Positions 61,849 through 64,000 of a stretch of 64,000 bases of DNA are shown here, piece by piece. Below the pieces are notes generated by a model. The model worked only from the letters and a program-made list of their open reading frames with translations. It had not been told where the DNA came from and made no database searches. The stretch spans positions 1,302,001 through 1,366,000 of the forward strand of contig NZ_CP085036.1 of assembly GCF_020535405.1 (NCBI RefSeq), in the 5' to 3' direction. A program made the position numbers and the translations under genes. Each line of letters begins with the position of its first letter. Position 1 is the first letter of the stretch. This stretch comes from Antiquaquibacter oligotrophicus. Lineage in GTDB: Bacteria > Actinomycetota > Actinomycetes > Actinomycetales > Microbacteriaceae.

Positions 61849-62829
61849 ATGAACGCACCCGTCGGACTGCTCATCGGCAGCCACATTCCCCCGGCCGACA
61901 TCCCCGGCCTCGCAGCTCTCGCCGAGGAGAAAGGATTCGGCGAGGTCTGGCTGACCGAAGACCTCTGGTACACCAGCGGTGTCATTGCCGCCACGGCCGC
62001 ACTCGCTGCCACCTCGACGATTCCCGTGGGTCTCGGCATCCAATCGGCGGTCACGCGCCACTCGTCGATCCAAGCGCTCGACTTCGCCACGATCGCCGCC
62101 ATGTTCCCCGGTCGCTTCTGGCCGGGCATCGGGCTCGGGCTGCCAGCCTGGCTTGACCAAATGGGGCTCATGCCGCCCGCGCCCATGCGAGCGGTTCGCG
62201 AATCCGTTGAAACGGTCAAGGCACTGCTCGCGGGCGAGACCGTGTCGCTCGACGGCATCCAGCAGCTCAAAGAGATCACTCTCGCCTACCCGACTCCCGA
62301 GGTTCCGCCCATTTACATCGGGGCGGTCGGCCCCAAGTCGATCGTGCAGACCGGACGCATCGCCGACGGTCTCGTTGCGTCGACGACGAGTGGGGTCGAC
62401 TACATCCGCTGGGCTCGCACGCTTCTCGACGAGGGTGCAGCGGCATCCGACGGTGGTCACCGCCGCATCGCGACGTTCGCGCTCTTCTGCGGTGACGAGG
62501 ACCCGCGAGCCGCCCGCGACGCCCTGCGGCACTCGCTCGCGTTCTACCTCACGATCATGCAGGGCACCGATCTCATCTCCGTTTACGGCATCGACGACGA
62601 GCTCGCCGAGCTCGCGAAGGGCGGGGTCGAGCGGGTTGCCGCGGAGATGCCGGATGCCTGGCTCGAAGATCTCGCCATCGCGGGCAACGCGGAGGAGTGT
62701 GCCGCGAAGATCCAGAACTTCCTGGATGCCGGTTCGGATTCCGTGATCCTGTTCCCCGCCCCGTTCGAGCGCGGTCGCGAACTCGTCGAGTTCGCCGGCG
62801 ACCGCGTCATCCCGCTCATCGGACAATGA
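61849..62829 (+). CDS. LLM-class flavin- or F420-dependent oxidoreductase
   Basis: The 326-residue product has the luciferase-like TIM barrel: VGLLIGSHIPPADIPGLAAL, EVWLTEDLWYTSGVIAATAA, STIPVGLGIQSAVTRHSSI, GRFWPGIGLGLPAWLDQMGL, VPPIYIGAVGPKSIVQTGRI. It lacks the SDHxxPW signature of FGD but resembles other F420 or FMN LLM enzymes, such as methylene-H4MPT reductase-like ones. GAGAG precedes ATG 61849. Its stop overlaps livG. F420 use is suggested, not proved, by fgd 3 kb away. Confidence 0.88.
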   Translation: MNAPVGLLIGSHIPPADIPGLAALAEEKGFGEVWLTEDLWYTSGVIAATAALAATSTIPVGLGIQSAVTRHSSIQALDFATIAAMFPGRFWPGIGLGLPAWLDQMGLMPPAPMRAVRESVETVKALLAGETVSLDGIQQLKEITLAYPTPEVPPIYIGAVGPKSIVQTGRIADGLVASTTSGVDYIRWARTLLDEGAAASDGGHRRIATFALFCGDEDPRAARDALRHSLAFYLTIMQGTDLISVYGIDDELAELAKGGVERVAAEMPDAWLEDLAIAGNAEECAAKIQNFLDAGSDSVILFPAPFERGRELVEFAGDRVIPLIGQ

Positions 62830-63587
62830 TGACCGCGACGCCGACATTCGACACTCTCGTCGACAACCCCGTGCTCGCGGCTCGGGGTGTGACCGTCGAC
62901 TTCGATGGCGTGCGCGCACTCGATGGTGTGTCGTTCTCGGTGTCGGCCCACGAAATCCTCGGACTCATCGGCCCCAATGGTGCGGGCAAAACGACGTTCA
63001 TGAATGTGCTGAGCGGATTCCAGCGGCCCACGACGGGTGCCGTGCACGTGGCCGACCGCGACGTCACCTCGTGGTCGCCGGAACGCATCGCGCGTGTGGG
63101 AATCGGTCGCACGTTCCAGGCCGTCCGCCCGTTCCCCACACTCACCGTCGAGCAGAACATCGAACTCGGAGCGCTCGGCACGGGCGCACGCCGAAAGGTG
63201 GCGCGCGAACGCACCGACGAGATCCTCGATGCCCTGTCGCTCGGGCACAGGAGGGATGCTGCGGCAGGAGCCCTCCCCCATGGCGAGGAGCGCCGACTCG
63301 GAATCGCCCGGGCTCTCGCGAGTGCACCGAGCGTGCTGCTCCTCGACGAGCCTGCCGCGGGAACCAACGAATCCGAGAGCGACGAACTCGTCGAATCGCT
63401 GCGCGCGATCAAAGCGAGGTTCGAGTGCGCCCTCGTCATCATCGAGCACGACATGCGACTCATCATGGGCATCTGCCAACGCATCCAGGTGTTGGACTTC
63501 GGGCGCACCATCGCGGTGGGAACACCGGAGGAGATTCGTCGCGACCCCGCCGTACTCGAGGCCTACCTCGGGATGGAGGCGCAGTGA
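62826..63587 (+). CDS. ABC importer ATP-binding protein, LivG type
   Basis: The 253-residue product has Walker A LIGPNGAGKTTFMNVLSGF, Q-loop region GRTFQAVRPFPTLTVEQNI, the signature LPHGEERRLGIARALASAP (with P-H-G in place of the usual S-G-G type), Walker B VLLLDEPAAG and H-loop IIEHDMRLIMGI. LivG-type proteins have just such a modified signature. ATG 62826 overlaps the LLM stop. The permeases are expected beyond the window. Confidence 0.92.
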   Translation: MMTATPTFDTLVDNPVLAARGVTVDFDGVRALDGVSFSVSAHEILGLIGPNGAGKTTFMNVLSGFQRPTTGAVHVADRDVTSWSPERIARVGIGRTFQAVRPFPTLTVEQNIELGALGTGARRKVARERTDEILDALSLGHRRDAAAGALPHGEERRLGIARALASAPSVLLLDEPAAGTNESESDELVESLRAIKARFECALVIIEHDMRLIMGICQRIQVLDFGRTIAVGTPEEIRRDPAVLEAYLGMEAQ

Positions 63588-64000
63588 TGCTCGTCGTCGA
63601 AGACCTTGTCGTTCGGTACGGACGATCACCCGCCCTGCGCGGTGTCAGCTTCACCGTCAACGAGGGTGAGATCGTCACCATCATTGGCCCGAACGGCGCC
63701 GGCAAGTCGACCGCTCTCAAGTCGATCGTCGGTCTCGTCGCGCCCGCGAGTGGTCGGATCGACTTCGCCGGGCGCTCGGTGGTCGGGCTGCGAACGGAAG
63801 CGCTCCTACGACAAGGACTCTCGCTCGTGCCGGAGGGCCGCCACATCTTCACGTCGCTCACGGTGGCCGAGAACCTTCGCATCGGTGCAACCGCCCGCCG
63901 CGACCGTCGTGCCGCACGGCAGGACATCGCGGACATGCTCGAACGCTTCCCCGCGTTGCAGCGACGGGTATCGAGCCCAGCCGGAAAGCTCTCGGGCGGC
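63587..64000 (+). CDS. ABC importer ATP-binding protein, LivF type, 3' end outside window
   Basis: The 138 codons visible start MLVVEDLVVRYGRSPALRGV and include Walker A IIGPNGAGKSTALKSIVGLV, LSLVPEGRHIFTSLTVAENL (the LivF PEGRxxF region), and the signature L-S-G-G at the window edge. The ATG overlaps the livG stop as TGATG. The protein is about 235 residues in relatives, so about 100 are missing. Confidence 0.92.
   Translation, partial: MLVVEDLVVRYGRSPALRGVSFTVNEGEIVTIIGPNGAGKSTALKSIVGLVAPASGRIDFAGRSVVGLRTEALLRQGLSLVPEGRHIFTSLTVAENLRIGATARRDRRAARQDIADMLERFPALQRRVSSPAGKLSGG

Noticed and set aside
1..64000. tRNA genes, rRNA, CRISPR arrays, prophage or integrase genes
   Set aside because: No CCA-type acceptor arms with TTCGA loops in gaps, no regular spacer repeats, and no phage or integrase product was recognised.

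Overview
This window is a high-GC chromosomal segment of an actinobacterium. The most likely family is Microbacteriaceae. The evidence is a C50-carotenoid operon with split lycopene cyclase genes and a lycopene elongase, the dnaK-grpE-dnaJ-hspR order with HAIR operators, the small-form PurL with separate PurS and PurQ, a true F420-dependent glucose-6-phosphate dehydrogenase, and many promoters of the form TAnnnT followed 6 or 7 bases later by ATG or GTG, which is a leaderless arrangement. I see no tRNA, rRNA, CRISPR array, insertion sequence or prophage. No stretch longer than about 260 bases lacks a gene.

Layout. From 1 to 31.5 kb the purine genes are interleaved with accessory genes: purM (cut by the left edge), a membrane LuxR pseudogene, purF, a VanY-type carboxypeptidase, a sterol-carrier-like gene, purD-purC, a secreted protein, a MarR/VOC pair, a serine hydrolase that has lost its catalytic serine, an SGNH hydrolase, an MFS exporter, purS-purQ-DUF3817, an MscS channel with a CPBP-type membrane protein, a DUF559 endonuclease between two palindromic repeats, purL, a sigma/anti-sigma/surface-domain fusion, chorismate mutase, purA, an RNA methyltransferase, an orphan DNA methyltransferase, a NagD-like phosphatase and pyrE. 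From 31.5 to 39.8 kb lie exonuclease III, a GntR/DUF6421/threonine aldolase group, an alcohol dehydrogenase, an orphan gene of lower GC and acs. From 39.9 to 47.3 kb is the HspR heat-shock block (clpB without an N-domain, an rRNA-type methyltransferase, hspR, dnaJ, grpE, dnaK). From 47.3 to 56 kb there is an MFS transporter, a MarR cluster with an unusual mini-paralogue, and the crtE-B-I-Ye-Yf-Eb operon with divergent idi. From 56 to 64 kb there is a sortase-type surface protein, dcd, fgd, and a TetR-controlled operon with a Liv-type ABC importer, an alpha/beta hydrolase and an LLM flavin/F420 oxidoreductase. The right edge cuts livF.

How the genes work together. Nearly the whole PurF-to-FGAM part of IMP synthesis is here (F, D, S/Q/L, M, C), plus purA. 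The chaperone genes share HspR operators. The crt operon and idi together convert IPP/DMAPP to a C50 carotenoid. The right-hand operon looks like import and oxidative or hydrolytic breakdown of an unknown organic compound, and the neighbouring fgd could supply F420H2.

The feature that stands out most is a dense set of short palindromic repeats, at least five families of about 57 to 85 bp. They sit at gene ends, overlap start or stop codons, supply the C-terminal tail of CrtYe, and bracket the DUF559 endonuclease gene and the LuxR pseudogene.
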